A stretch of 64,000 bases of DNA from Hymenobacter siberiensis (GCF_018967845.1 NZ_JAHLZZ010000001.1:2108001-2172000), one strand, 5' to 3'. Positions 42,229-50,819 are shown, counted from the first letter of the stretch. Made by a program: numbers and translations. The notes: generated by a model not told the origin, from the letters alone.

Positions 42229-43380
42229 CTAATGAATGATATTGAACAAGCGGCTCCAGCGGATTTTGTGCCAGAAGTCGGCGTTGGGGTCCGTTGAGAG
42301 CCAGATGAGGACGGCTTTGCCCACGACGTGGTCTTCGGGTACGAAGCCCCAGAAGCGCGAATCTTCCGAATTGTGGCGGTTGTCGCCCATCATCATGTAG
42401 TAGTTCTGCTTCAGGGTGTAGCTGGTGAGCATTTTACCGTTCTGGTAAATCATGCCATCCTGCCAGGTAATGCCTTCGTTATGCTCGTAGCGGGCCACTA
42501 TCTTGAAGTAGATGGCGGCGTTGGCGGGGGAGAGGGCAATGGTCTGGCCCTTTTTGGGGATGGGCAGCGGGCCGTAGTTGTCGAGGTTCCAGTTGCGCGG
42601 GGTGGCGCTTATGGCCATCGAGCCGTGGAAATCGGCCACGTCGGGGAATAGCATAACCTGCGGCTGGAGCACCGTCATGTCCTTCACGTAGGGCTGCTTT
42701 TTGAAGTAATCGGCCGCCGTCTGCGTGCAGCTGATGGTGTAGCCGTAGGTGCCCTGGGTGGGGCCGGGCACGGCCTGGGGCATGCCGCCGGGCTGGTCGT
42801 AGTCGACCACGCCTTGGGCGCGCAGGGCGGCCAGCACCTCATCGTTGGGGTTGTCGACCTGCATGAAGTACGTGGTTTGCAGGCCGGGAGGCGTCACGCC
42901 GGGCTTCCCGTTGAGGAATACCTTGCCGTCTCTGATTTCGAGGGTATCGCCGGCCACGGCCACGCAGCGCTTGATGTAGTTGGTGCGCAGGTCGGCGGGG
43001 TATTGCGTTTCGTGGGGCACATGGAACACCACCACGTCGTTGCGCTTGATTTCCGAGAAGCCCGGCAGCCGGAACGTGGGCAGCTGGATGAGGTCGGAAT
43101 AGCTTTTCATGCCCGTGCCCCAAAGGGTTTGGTGCGTGAGGGGCACCTGCAAGGGCGTTTGGGGCGTGATGGGGCCGTAGTGCAGCTTGCTCACAAACAG
43201 GTAGTCGCCCACCAGCAGCGACGATTCCATGCTGGGCGAGGGAATCGTGTACGCCTCAAACGTGGCCCAGCGAATGAGCGTGGCGGCCACGATGGCAAAA
43301 ATCAGCGAATCGGCCCATTCGCGGGTTTTCGTTTTGGTCGGCTGGGGCGGAGTGGTGGGGTCGGTTTTGAGCAGGGACAT
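42229..43380 (-). CDS. lepB: Signal peptidase I
   Basis: A 383-aa membrane serine protease that cleaves signal peptides of Sec-exported proteins. One N-terminal membrane helix (about 24-44) is followed by the Ser box PSPSMESSLLVGDYLFVSKL (about 48-67) with the catalytic Ser, the Lys box KRCVAVAGDTLEI (about 137) and the MGDNRHNSEDSRFWGFVP box (about 330). The long insert (about 165-280) between the Lys box and the last box is usual in Bacteroidota. Last gene of the parA-parB-DUF5683-dapB-lepB unit. Confidence 0.96.
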   Translation of the reverse strand: MSLLKTDPTTPPQPTKTKTREWADSLIFAIVAATLIRWATFEAYTIPSPSMESSLLVGDYLFVSKLHYGPITPQTPLQVPLTHQTLWGTGMKSYSDLIQLPTFRLPGFSEIKRNDVVVFHVPHETQYPADLRTNYIKRCVAVAGDTLEIRDGKVFLNGKPGVTPPGLQTTYFMQVDNPNDEVLAALRAQGVVDYDQPGGMPQAVPGPTQGTYGYTISCTQTAADYFKKQPYVKDMTVLQPQVMLFPDVADFHGSMAISATPRNWNLDNYGPLPIPKKGQTIALSPANAAIYFKIVARYEHNEGITWQDGMIYQNGKMLTSYTLKQNYYMMMGDNRHNSEDSRFWGFVPEDHVVGKAVLIWLSTDPNADFWHKIRWSRLFNIIH

Positions 43381-43475
43381 GGGGGGAGCAAGCTTGGGCT
43401 TGGCAATGAATATCAGTCAAAGAAACGTAGCAGAATGCCGGGGCCGCGCAGCGCCAGCCTCTAAAGCCGGAAGGA

Positions 43476-44195
43476 CTACAAATCCAGCAGCTCTTTCATT
43501 CCGAAAACGCCCGGGCGGCCGGGCAGCCACTCGGCCGCTAGCAGGGCCCCCAGGGCAAATCCTTCGCGGCTGTGGGCCTCGTGCTTCAGCTCCAGCGTAT
43601 CCACGTCGGAGGTGTAGGTGACGATGTGCGTACCCACCGCGTCGCCGGTGCGCTCGCTGATGATGGCCAGCTCGGCGGGCAGTTCGGTGGGGGCGTTGCG
43701 CCAGGTGGTTTTGGTGGGGAAGTGGCGCAGGATACCTTCGGCCGCCGTGAGGGCGGTGCCGCTGGGCTGGTCGATTTTCTGGGTGTGGTGAATTTCGCGC
43801 ATGGCCACGTCATAGCTGCCGTACTGCGCCATTTTGGCCGCGATGTACTCGTTGAAGTGGAAGAACAGGTTCACACCCACGCTGTAGTTGGAGGCGTAGA
43901 ACAGGCTGCCATCCAGCTGGGTGGTAAGGGCGCGGGCTTCCTCAAAATGATGCAGCCAGCCTGTAGAGCCGCACACCACGGGAATACCCTGCCCCAGGCA
44001 GGTCATCACGTTGGCAAAAGCCGAGTCAGGGTGGGTGAATTCGATGGCAACGTCGACGGTTTCCGGCGTGAAATCGCGGATGTTCGACTGGCTGGCGTGC
44101 GGGTCCACAATGCCCGTAATTTCGTGCCCGCGCTGGGCGGCCAGCGCGCCAATGGTCTGGCCCATTTTGCCGTAGCCGATGAGGAGAATTTTCAT
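43476..44195 (-). CDS. dapB: 4-hydroxy-tetrahydrodipicolinate reductase
   Basis: A 239-aa NAD(P)H-dependent reductase of the diaminopimelate/lysine pathway, supplying peptidoglycan cross-link residues. The N-terminal Rossmann motif is IGYGKMGQTIGALA (residues 6-19), the catalytic region EIHHTQKIDQPSGTAL near residue 133 holds the HH pair and Lys, and SYDVAM precedes it. It is somewhat shorter than the E. coli enzyme, as is normal in Bacteroidota. It lies 60 bp after the DUF5683 gene and 95 bp before lepB. Confidence 0.96.
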   Translation of the reverse strand: MKILLIGYGKMGQTIGALAAQRGHEITGIVDPHASQSNIRDFTPETVDVAIEFTHPDSAFANVMTCLGQGIPVVCGSTGWLHHFEEARALTTQLDGSLFYASNYSVGVNLFFHFNEYIAAKMAQYGSYDVAMREIHHTQKIDQPSGTALTAAEGILRHFPTKTTWRNAPTELPAELAIISERTGDAVGTHIVTYTSDVDTLELKHEAHSREGFALGALLAAEWLPGRPGVFGMKELLDL

Positions 44196-44255
44196 TTGTT
44201 TAGGTAGTCGGAATGCAGTAACTGGCAGATGGAGAGGGGAAAGTGGCCGGAATGC

Positions 44256-44987
44256 TTATTTCACCCGCAGCGCAAACATGACGCCCGGGGCCGTGGGCAG
44301 GAAGCTCGTTTGCCCGGGCACGGCTAGCATGCGGGGTTCCCAGTGCAGGCTCAGGTCATCGCTCACGTCAAAATCCTGGAGGTGGGCATCAACCAGCGCA
44401 TCCACGATTTGCAGGCCGTAGGCCAGGCCAATGTAGAGGTAGAAAATGTCGCGGTAGCCCCGGTAGAATATCACGCCGCTGTTGAGACCCTCTCTGCTAC
44501 GCACTAGTTCAGCACCGCTTTTAAATTCCGGGTCGAGTACTTTTTTTCGGCCGGACGTTACCTCATTGTAGGCGTAGGCAAAATCATGGTAGTGCTTTTG
44601 GTAATACCATTCGCCGTAAATCACACCGCCCAACGCACCGTACACCAGCGGCAGCTTCCAGTAGCGGTGGTTGTAAATCTGGCCCGCGCCGGGTAGCACT
44701 AGGGCCAGCATGGCCGCCTTGCCGGGCCGCGTAAGGCGGATGCCTTTGAAACCAAAGGCGCGGAACATGTGCTCGGTGCGCTTGGCCGAGTCGGCGGCGG
44801 CTTTCTGCCTCTTGGCGGCGGGCGTCACCACCACTTCCCGGCGCTCGGTGGTGTCGGCCAGAATGGCGGCCGGGGTACGAGTGGGCGCCGGGTTCGGGTC
44901 GAATACCTGCGCGTAGCCAGCGTGGCTGGCCAGCAGGCTACCCAGAAGCAACCCAGCAAAGGCCAGAAAGGAAATCCGTTTTTTCAT
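44256..44987 (-). CDS. DUF5683 exported/membrane protein
   Basis: A 243-aa protein with a signal peptide (1-26, ending AGYAQ), a variable Ala/Pro-rich spacer (about 30-70), and the DUF5683 domain (about 80-240), with PGKAAMLALVLPGAGQIYNH and YWKLPLVYGALGGVIY giving membrane-helix pairs and YRDIFYLYIGLAYGLQIVDA. The family is nearly always found between parB and dapB in Bacteroidota, as here, but its role is unknown to me; the context suggests the envelope. Confidence 0.9.
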   Translation of the reverse strand: MKKRISFLAFAGLLLGSLLASHAGYAQVFDPNPAPTRTPAAILADTTERREVVVTPAAKRQKAAADSAKRTEHMFRAFGFKGIRLTRPGKAAMLALVLPGAGQIYNHRYWKLPLVYGALGGVIYGEWYYQKHYHDFAYAYNEVTSGRKKVLDPEFKSGAELVRSREGLNSGVIFYRGYRDIFYLYIGLAYGLQIVDALVDAHLQDFDVSDDLSLHWEPRMLAVPGQTSFLPTAPGVMFALRVK

Positions 44988-45066
44988 AACAAACCAGCTA
45001 ACGGCAAGGGCCGGTATTTAGCGTGCTCCGCGCCCCCTAACGGGCGCGGGCACCAATACGGACGGG

Positions 45067-46050
45067 TTACGATGGCTGCAGAATGTGCAGAATGCGCTGC
45101 ATATCCTCCACCGAATCGAAGGCGATTTTGATTTCGCCGTTGCCCTTGGGCGTGGGGCGCACCTGCACGCGCGAGCCAAACCGGTCGGTGAGGTGGCGCT
45201 CGGCGCGGCGGATTTCGGCCACCGGCACGGCGGGCGGCGCGGGCGTGGCATCGCCGTCGGTCTTGGGCTTGGCCTCGGTGCCGTTGCGGCCGTAGCCGTT
45301 GCGCACCAGCTCCTCCACGCGGCGCACGGAGAGCTCCTCGGCCACGGTTTTGCGAAACAGCTCGACCTGCAGCTTGGCATCGTCGAGGCCGATGAGGGCG
45401 CGGGCGTGGCCCATGCTGATTTCGGCATCGCGCAGGCCAATCTGCACATCGGGCGGCAGCTTCAGCAGGCGCAGGTAGTTGGTCACGGTCGTGCGGTTCT
45501 TGCCTACGCGGTCGCCCAGCTCTTCCTGGCGCAGGTTGCACTCGCTCAGCAGGCGCTGGTAGCTGAGGGCAATTTCGATGGCATTCAGGTTTTCGCGCTG
45601 AATGTTCTCAATCAGGGCCATTTCCAGCATCTGCTGGTCGTCGGCCTTGCGGATGTAGGCGGGAATCGTATCCAGGCCGGCCAGTTTGGAGGCCTGCAGG
45701 CGGCGCTCGCCGCTGATGAGCTGGTAGGAGTTGGTGCCGAGCTGGCGCAGCGTTACGGGCTGAATAATGCCCTGAATTTTAATACTGTCGGCCAGTTCCT
45801 GCAGCGCTTCCTTATCGAAGTGCGTGCGGGGCTGGTAGGGGTTGGCCTCGATGTGCTCGACGGAAATGAAGCCCACCGAATTGACGGGGTGCGACACGAG
45901 CCGGTCGCCGGAGTTGGGCCGGTCGCCTTTTTTCTCGTAGCTGCCTTCAATCAGGGCGTTGAGGCCCCGGCCCAGCCCGCTCTTGCGTTTCACTGCGGCG
46001 GCGGCGGCCAGGGCAGCTTGCAATTTCTCTTCGTTCTTCTCTAAAGCCAT
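45067..46050 (-). CDS. parB: Chromosome-partitioning protein ParB
   Basis: A 327-aa CTP-dependent DNA clamp that loads at parS and segregates the chromosome with ParA. The N-terminal catalytic region holds NPYQPRTHFDKEAL (about 73-86) and the CTP-binding box SGERRLQASKLAG (about 116-128). The helix-turn-helix is around GDRVGKNRTTVTNYLRLLKL (about 178-197), and the C-terminal dimerisation domain (about 280-327) is complete. I found no consensus parS in the window. It is separated from parA by a repeat and a small gene, whereas parA and parB usually adjoin. Confidence 0.96.
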   Translation of the reverse strand: MALEKNEEKLQAALAAAAAVKRKSGLGRGLNALIEGSYEKKGDRPNSGDRLVSHPVNSVGFISVEHIEANPYQPRTHFDKEALQELADSIKIQGIIQPVTLRQLGTNSYQLISGERRLQASKLAGLDTIPAYIRKADDQQMLEMALIENIQRENLNAIEIALSYQRLLSECNLRQEELGDRVGKNRTTVTNYLRLLKLPPDVQIGLRDAEISMGHARALIGLDDAKLQVELFRKTVAEELSVRRVEELVRNGYGRNGTEAKPKTDGDATPAPPAVPVAEIRRAERHLTDRFGSRVQVRPTPKGNGEIKIAFDSVEDMQRILHILQPS

Positions 46051-46358
46051 AGTTCATCGGCCGGGCCCATAAAAGGCACTCGGCAACGGATGTCAAAATT
46101 ACGGATTGTTGGGCGAAGGGCAAGCCGATAAGTTTGGGGCGAGCGGTTGAGGTTGAAATTAGGCTTTAATACAGTTAGATTTGAGCCCCAGCGGGGCGGC
46201 ATATCGGTAGCAAAACCAGGGCGTGAGAATGGCGAAGCCCCAGCGGGGCGACACTCGTTCAACGAATGCCGCCCCGCTGGGGCTTTAAGAATCTGGAGAA
46301 GCTGGAGTTGCTACCGATATGTCGCCCCGCTGGGGCTTTTCAACTGCTCAGATTATCT
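46051..46358. other. 308-bp gap between the small gene and parB
   Basis: Contains no credible gene. It is mostly occupied by the nested fourfold AGCCCCAGCGGGGCG element (46184-46337); the 130 bp next to parB hold its likely promoter, but no clear TAnnTTTG box is seen. Confidence 0.6.
46184..46337. repeat. Nested inverted repeat with four AGCCCCAGCGGGGCG copies
   Basis: Outer arms 46184-46211 and 46310-46337 pair over 28 bp with one mismatch. Inside, arms 46235-46259 and 46261-46285 pair over 25 bp with two mismatches and a 1-nt loop. All four arms start or end with AGCCCCAGCGGGGCG, itself a small hairpin (GCCCC-AGC-GGGGC). Confidence 0.9.
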
Positions 46359-46622
46359 TTATAGAGGTTCTACATCAGTTGGGAATCGGCTCCATTGGCG
46401 CCAAAGTGATGCATCATCAGATTGTTTCTCTGTGGCATTCCTTCCATTCCAAGCCCGATTCAGATGGGAATAGACGTGGGCGATATCAATTTGGAGTTCA
46501 ATCTCGCCGTATTCACAGTTGTTATACAGTTTTTTGCACAAGTTTGATAGATGCTCTTGCGCATCCTCTAACTCGTACATAAAAGTTGCCCAAGCAGCCG
46601 GGTCGGTTCGTCTATCAATCAT
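46359..46622 (-). CDS. Small protein of unknown function between parA and parB
   Basis: An 87-aa, soluble, helical protein (MIDRRTDPAAWATFMYELED, then EHLSNLCKKLYNNCEYGEIE, then AHVYSHLNRAWNGRNATEKQ). It reads like a real protein: balanced composition, a HVYSHLNRAWN segment and a normal ATG. I recall similar small proteins in other Cytophagales but cannot name a family. It is 22 bp downstream of the parA stop on the same strand, so it belongs to the parA-parB operon. GC is lower than that of its neighbours. Confidence 0.65.
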   Translation of the reverse strand: MIDRRTDPAAWATFMYELEDAQEHLSNLCKKLYNNCEYGEIELQIDIAHVYSHLNRAWNGRNATEKQSDDASLWRQWSRFPTDVEPL

Positions 46623-46644
46623 AATCTGAACCGAAAATCAAACC

Positions 46645-47451
46645 CTAAATCCGCTCGTCCTCCGCCGTTTCCTCGGTGGCTTCCACGCTGTTCTTTTCCA
46701 CGATTTCGCGGGCCAGGTTGAGGTAGCTGATAGAGCCTTTACTCTCGGCATCGTGCAGGATGACGGGGATGCCGAAGCTGGGCGACTCGCTCAGCTTCAC
46801 GTTGCGGGGAATGATGGTATCGAAGGCCAACTGCTGGAAGTGCATGCGCACTTCCTCCACCACCTGGTTGCTGAGGCGCAGGCGGACGTCGTACATCGTG
46901 AGCAGAATGCCTTCGATTTCGAGTTCGGTGTTGAGGCGGCTCTGAATAATTTTGATGGTATTCAGGAGCTTACCCAAGCCCTCCAAGGCGAAATATTCGC
47001 ACTGCACCGGGATGATAACCGAATGCGCCGCCGTAAGGGCGTTGACGGTGATGAGGCCGAGCGAGGGCGAGCAGTCGATGATGATGAAATCGTACTCGTC
47101 GGCGAGGGGGCGCAGGGCCTCCTTCATTTTCTCCTCGCGGTTGGGCAGGTTTATCATCTCCACCTCGGCCCCCACCAGGTCGATGTGGGAGGGCATGAGG
47201 TCGAGGTGGGGCAGAATGTTGGTGGGCACAATGATGTCGCGGGCATTAATGCCGTCCACCATGCACTCGTAGATGCTGTTCTGGATGTCCTTGGGGTCGT
47301 AGCCCACGCCCGAAGTGGCGTTGGCCTGGGGGTCGGCGTCGACGAGCAGGGTCCGGTAGTCCAGGGCGGCCAGGGACGCCGCGAGGTTAATGGAGGTAGT
47401 GGTTTTGCCCACGCCGCCTTTCTGATTGGCTACCGCGATGATTTTTCCCAT
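46645..47451 (-). CDS. parA: Chromosome-partitioning ATPase ParA
   Basis: A 268-aa deviant-Walker ATPase (Soj type) that drives segregation of ParB-parS complexes. The Walker A motif is [17 protein letters not shown] (about 9-25) with the signature lysine, the Walker A' region [11 protein letters not shown] at about 40, and Walker [11 protein letters not shown] near 125. Normal length. It is the first gene of the parA-orf87-parB-DUF5683-dapB-lepB run and is divergent from the peptide-binding protein gene, with a heptamer repeat in the gap. Confidence 0.97.
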   Translation of the reverse strand: MGKIIAVANQKGGVGKTTTSINLAASLAALDYRTLLVDADPQANATSGVGYDPKDIQNSIYECMVDGINARDIIVPTNILPHLDLMPSHIDLVGAEVEMINLPNREEKMKEALRPLADEYDFIIIDCSPSLGLITVNALTAAHSVIIPVQCEYFALEGLGKLLNTIKIIQSRLNTELEIEGILLTMYDVRLRLSNQVVEEVRMHFQQLAFDTIIPRNVKLSESPSFGIPVILHDAESKGSISYLNLAREIVEKNSVEATEETAEDERI

Positions 47452-47458
47452 TGGAGTT

Positions 47459-47564
47459 AGTTTCTAGTTTCTGGTTTCTAGTCGCTTGTTAATGGTCGTT
47501 TTGGGTGCTGGCCCACTGAGCCCGCACTACTAAACAAGAAACCAGAAACAAGAAACGAGAAACT
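47459..47564. repeat. Heptamer-built inverted repeat in the divergent parA gap
   Basis: Arms 47459-47481 and 47542-47564 pair over 23 bp with three mismatches. The left arm reads AGTTTCT-AGTTTCT-GGTTTCT; every mismatch falls at the same place in the 7-bp unit. The right arm on the other strand has a fourth unit. The repeat starts 8 bp upstream of the parA start codon, so it is in its leader or promoter. Confidence 0.86.
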
Positions 47565-47609
47565 TTCCTGCCGTAGCATTGCACAAAGATACATTCTTTC
47601 CCTGTTCGC

Positions 47610-49304
47610 ATGGCCCCTTTTTTGGTTCGTTGGGCTGGCTGCTCGGCTAAACTGTTTGGACTTTCGGTGGGCGCGCTGGTGCTGGCCGGCTGCCACGACG
47701 CGGCCCGCCCGGCCGCCGATGAGCGCCGCGTGTTCCGCTACAACCAGCCCGAAGCCCTGTCCTCGCTCGACCCCGCTTTTGCCCGCAACCAGGCCAACTC
47801 GTGGGCGGTGTCGCAGCTATTCAACGGGTTGATGGAGCTGGATTCGACGCTGTTGCCGGTGCCCGCGCTGGCCCGCCGCTATACGATTTCGCCCGATGGG
47901 CGGACGTATAATTTCGTGCTGCGGCCGGGCGTGCGGTTTCACGACAGCGACGTTTTTGCCAGCGGCAAGGGCCGGGAAGTGAAGGCGGCCGACTACGTCT
48001 ACAGCTTCAAACGAATTTTAGATGCGGCCACGGCCAGCTCGGGCGGCTGGATTTTTCGGGGCAAGGTGCTGGAGAAACCCGATGGCAGCATCAGCGACAC
48101 GGCCTTCGTGGCGGCCAACGACTCCACGCTGCGCATTCACTTAAAGGAGCCGTTTATTCCGTTTCTGGGCATTCTCACCATGCCCTATGCCTACGTGGTG
48201 CCGCACGAGGCGGTCGAGAAATACGGCAAGGACTTCCGCGAGCATCCGGTGGGCACGGGGCCATTCCGGTTCAAGCTCTGGGATGAAGGCAATATCCTGC
48301 TCTACGAGCGCAACCCCAACTACTGGCGCACCGACCAGCAGGGCCGCAAACTGCCGTATCTGGATGCCGTGGCCGTGAGCTTTCTGCCCGACCGCAAAAC
48401 GGAGTTTCTGACCTTTATGCAGGGTAAGCTCGATTTCCTGTCGGGCATCCGGGCGGGCTCGCGCGACCTCATTATGCACCCCGATGGTACCATCCGGGCC
48501 GATTTCCAGGGCAAGTTCACGGTGCAGAAAGCGCCATACCTGAACACCGAGTACCTGGGTTTTCAGCTAGATTCGGCCAACCTGATTGGGGAACAGGCCG
48601 TGCAGGGCCGGGCCCTGCGCGACAAGCGCGTGCGCCAGGCCCTGAACTACGCCCTCAACAAGCCCGAAATGCTGACCTACCTGCTGAACCGGGTGGGCCA
48701 CGCCGGCACCTCGGGCTTCGTGCCCACCGCCCTGCCCTCGTTCTCCGAAAAAGAGGTGCCCGGCTACACCTACCAGCCGCAGAAGGCCCGCCAGCTGCTG
48801 CGCGCCGCTGGCTACGGCCCCCAGCGCCCCCTGAAACTGCGCCTTAGCACCGTGCTGGAACGTAAGGAGCTGGGCGAATACATGCAGAAACAATGGGCCA
48901 ACGTGGGCGTGCAGGTGCAGATTGACATCAACCAATCGGCCGCGCAGCAGGACCTGGTGGACAACGGCCGGGTGGCCTTCTTCGCTAAAAGCTGGCTGGG
49001 CGACTATCCCGACGCGGAAAACTACCTGGCGCTGTTCTACAGCCCCAACTTCAGCCCCGCCGGCCCCGACAAAACCCACTTCAAAAATGCCGCCTACGAC
49101 AAGCTCTACGACGAAGCCCGCCGCACCCAGGACGTGGCCAAACGCACGGCGCTGTACCAGGCCATGGACCGCATTGTGGTAGAAGAATCGCCCGTTATCA
49201 GCCTTTATTACGACGAGGTAGTGCGCCTGACGCAGAACAACGTGCGTGGCCTCACCCCGAATCCCATGAACCAGCTGCTGCTGGAGCGGGTGCGTAAGGA
49301 GTAA
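47610..49304 (+). CDS. ABC-transporter peptide-binding lipoprotein (SBP family 5)
   Basis: A 564-aa substrate-binding protein of the oligopeptide/nickel type. The signal peptide ends in the lipobox LAGC (about residues 25-28), so it is a lipoprotein. The SBP_bac_5 domain covers about 40-560: YNQPEALSSLDPAFARNQAN, FVLRPGVRFHDSDVF, HPVGTGPFRF, YERNPNYWR, ALNYALNKPEML. No permease or ATPase gene is next to it; in Bacteroidota such orphans are common. It is divergent from parA and followed after 30 bp by the broken esterase gene. Confidence 0.93.
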   Translation: MAPFLVRWAGCSAKLFGLSVGALVLAGCHDAARPAADERRVFRYNQPEALSSLDPAFARNQANSWAVSQLFNGLMELDSTLLPVPALARRYTISPDGRTYNFVLRPGVRFHDSDVFASGKGREVKAADYVYSFKRILDAATASSGGWIFRGKVLEKPDGSISDTAFVAANDSTLRIHLKEPFIPFLGILTMPYAYVVPHEAVEKYGKDFREHPVGTGPFRFKLWDEGNILLYERNPNYWRTDQQGRKLPYLDAVAVSFLPDRKTEFLTFMQGKLDFLSGIRAGSRDLIMHPDGTIRADFQGKFTVQKAPYLNTEYLGFQLDSANLIGEQAVQGRALRDKRVRQALNYALNKPEMLTYLLNRVGHAGTSGFVPTALPSFSEKEVPGYTYQPQKARQLLRAAGYGPQRPLKLRLSTVLERKELGEYMQKQWANVGVQVQIDINQSAAQQDLVDNGRVAFFAKSWLGDYPDAENYLALFYSPNFSPAGPDKTHFKNAAYDKLYDEARRTQDVAKRTALYQAMDRIVVEESPVISLYYDEVVRLTQNNVRGLTPNPMNQLLLERVRKE

Positions 49305-49334
49305 CCATTCACATTAAATTAAACGGTGTTGGCG

Positions 49335-50156
49335 ATGCGGAATTTGCTGGTTTTGCTCTCGACAGTGGTGTTGGCAGTGGCCGGTGAGCAAGGCGTGCGC
49401 GCGCAGGCCACCAGGGCGACTGCCGCCGCCAGCCCGCTGACCATCGGCCAAACCTTTACCCTCGAATCGAAAGCGCTGGGCGAAACCCGGCGCATCAACG
49501 TGTACCTGCCGCTGGCCTATACCGACTCCGCGACCATCCGGCTGCCCGTGCTGTACATGCCCGATGGCGGAATCGGGGAGGACTTTCTGCACATCGCGGG
49601 CTTGGTGCAGGTGCTGACCGGCAACGGTACCATGCGGCCCTTCATCCTGGTTGGCATCGAAAATACCCAGCGCCGCCGCGACCTCACCGGCCCCACCACC
49701 AGCGCCGAAGACCGCAAAATCGCGCCCAAAGTGGGTGGCTCGGCCGCCTACCGGCAGTTTATCCGCGAGGAGCTGATGCCGCAGGTGCGGCAGCGCTACC
49801 GCACCACCGCCGAAACGGCTATTGTGGGCGAGTCGCTGGCCGGCCTGTTCGTGGTCGAAACCCTGCTGCTGGAGCCCCAGCTTTTCAATGCCTACCTCGC
49901 CTTCGACCTCAGTCTGTGGTGGAACAATGGCCAGTTGGCCAAAGAGGCTGCTACCCGGCTGAAGGCACCCGGCCGCCCGGCCGTTAGCGCCTACCTGGCT
50001 ACCAGCAGCTAGGGCGATACGGCCGCCACGCTCCAGCTGGTGCAGGCCGCTGGCCCCTGCGCCGGCCACTGGCACTACGAGGCCATGCCACAGGAAATAC
50101 ACGCCACCATTTACCATCCGGTGGCGCTGCGGGCTTTTCGAGCAGTGTTCCGGTAA
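49335..50156 (+). pseudogene. Esterase (alpha/beta hydrolase) gene with in-frame stop
   Basis: An exported esterase-D/siderophore-esterase-like gene. The signal peptide is at residues 1-24, followed by RINVYLPLAY, PVLYMPDGGIGEDF and the nucleophile elbow GESLAG (Ser167). Translation stops at a TAG (50010-50012) after residue 225, but the same frame then continues for 47 more sensible codons (GDTAATLQLVQAAGPC, then QEIHATIYHPVALRAF, ending FR) to a TAA at 50154. That tail holds the expected catalytic His (about 256). A single base change (G to T) from GAG would explain the stop. The 225-aa product would lack the His and be inactive, unless the stop is suppressed or is a sequencing error. Confidence 0.85.
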
Positions 50157-50184
50157 TGGCACTGGTGGCCGCGCCAATCAAACA

Positions 50185-50273
50185 CCCAGGCTGATAACGC
50201 CATGAAGCATCCGGTTACGTCCGAACGAGTGGTTCAGACGTAACCGGATGCTTCATGGCGTTATCAGCCTGGG
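50185..50273. repeat. Inverted repeat with 37-bp perfect arms
   Basis: Arms 50185-50221 and 50237-50273 are perfectly complementary over 37 bp, with a 15-nt loop; core CCATGAAGCATCCGG. It separates the convergent esterase pseudogene and the DUF6438 gene and is the longest perfect stem in the window apart from the IS ends. Confidence 0.93.
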
Positions 50274-50282
50274 CCGCTATTA

Positions 50283-50819
50283 CTACTTCTCTATGCCATT
50301 CAGCTGGGCCAGCTGGTCGAACTGGTTGCCGAGATAAATGAAGAGGTTTTTCACGTTTTCGGGGGCACCTTCCTCAACCGTTACGGTTTTGAGCGTGCCG
50401 TTGGGCTGGCGGATGGCTACGACGGTGCTGGGCAGGTCGGAGGTATTGCGCGAGTATCGCTTATCGAATGTATCGAAGTGGGCTTCTTTGGCCTGGCGCA
50501 GCATATCGGCCACGGCGGCGGCGGACAGTTTCAGGTCGTGCTTGCCCAGCACTGGCACGGCGCGGCGACCTTCGTAGGCCACGCGGCCATCGGCATACAC
50601 CTGCATGGTGTAGGTCGGGCAGATGCCGTAGCAGGGCGTGCGCTCGAAGGTGATAACGGGGCCCTCGGCCGCAGGAGTGGCCGCCTGAACGGGAGCTACG
50701 GTCGTTTGGCCGGCTGTTTTCGCCTTTGCTTTTTTGGTGGGCACACGCTGGGCACAGGCGGGCAGCATGAAGCTGAGGCTAAAGACACTGAGCAGCAGCA
50801 GGAGCGAGAAATGGCGCAT
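50283..50819 (-). CDS. DUF6438 exported protein
   Basis: A 178-aa exported protein. A signal peptide (1-24) ends in LPACAQ, which also fits a lipobox (PAC). A Lys/Ala/Pro spacer follows, then the DUF6438 domain (about 58-165), whose signature is FERTPCYGICPTYTMQVYAD with two Cys. The domain is widespread in Bacteroidota, with no known function. The ATG at 50819 begins the signal peptide; the longer upstream frame runs through hairpins. Terminators on both sides suggest a single-gene unit. Confidence 0.88.
   Translation of the reverse strand: MRHFSLLLLLSVFSLSFMLPACAQRVPTKKAKAKTAGQTTVAPVQAATPAAEGPVITFERTPCYGICPTYTMQVYADGRVAYEGRRAVPVLGKHDLKLSAAAVADMLRQAKEAHFDTFDKRYSRNTSDLPSTVVAIRQPNGTLKTVTVEEGAPENVKNLFIYLGNQFDQLAQLNGIEK

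Noticed and set aside
45085..46044. A 319-codon open frame antisense to parB
   Set aside because: Shadow of parB, in a strongly Ala/Gly/His-biased frame.
45067..47451. A parS site near parAB
   Set aside because: I looked for a GTTCCACGTGGAAC/TGTTTCACGTGAAACA-like palindrome and saw none; the repeat at 46184 is a different sequence.
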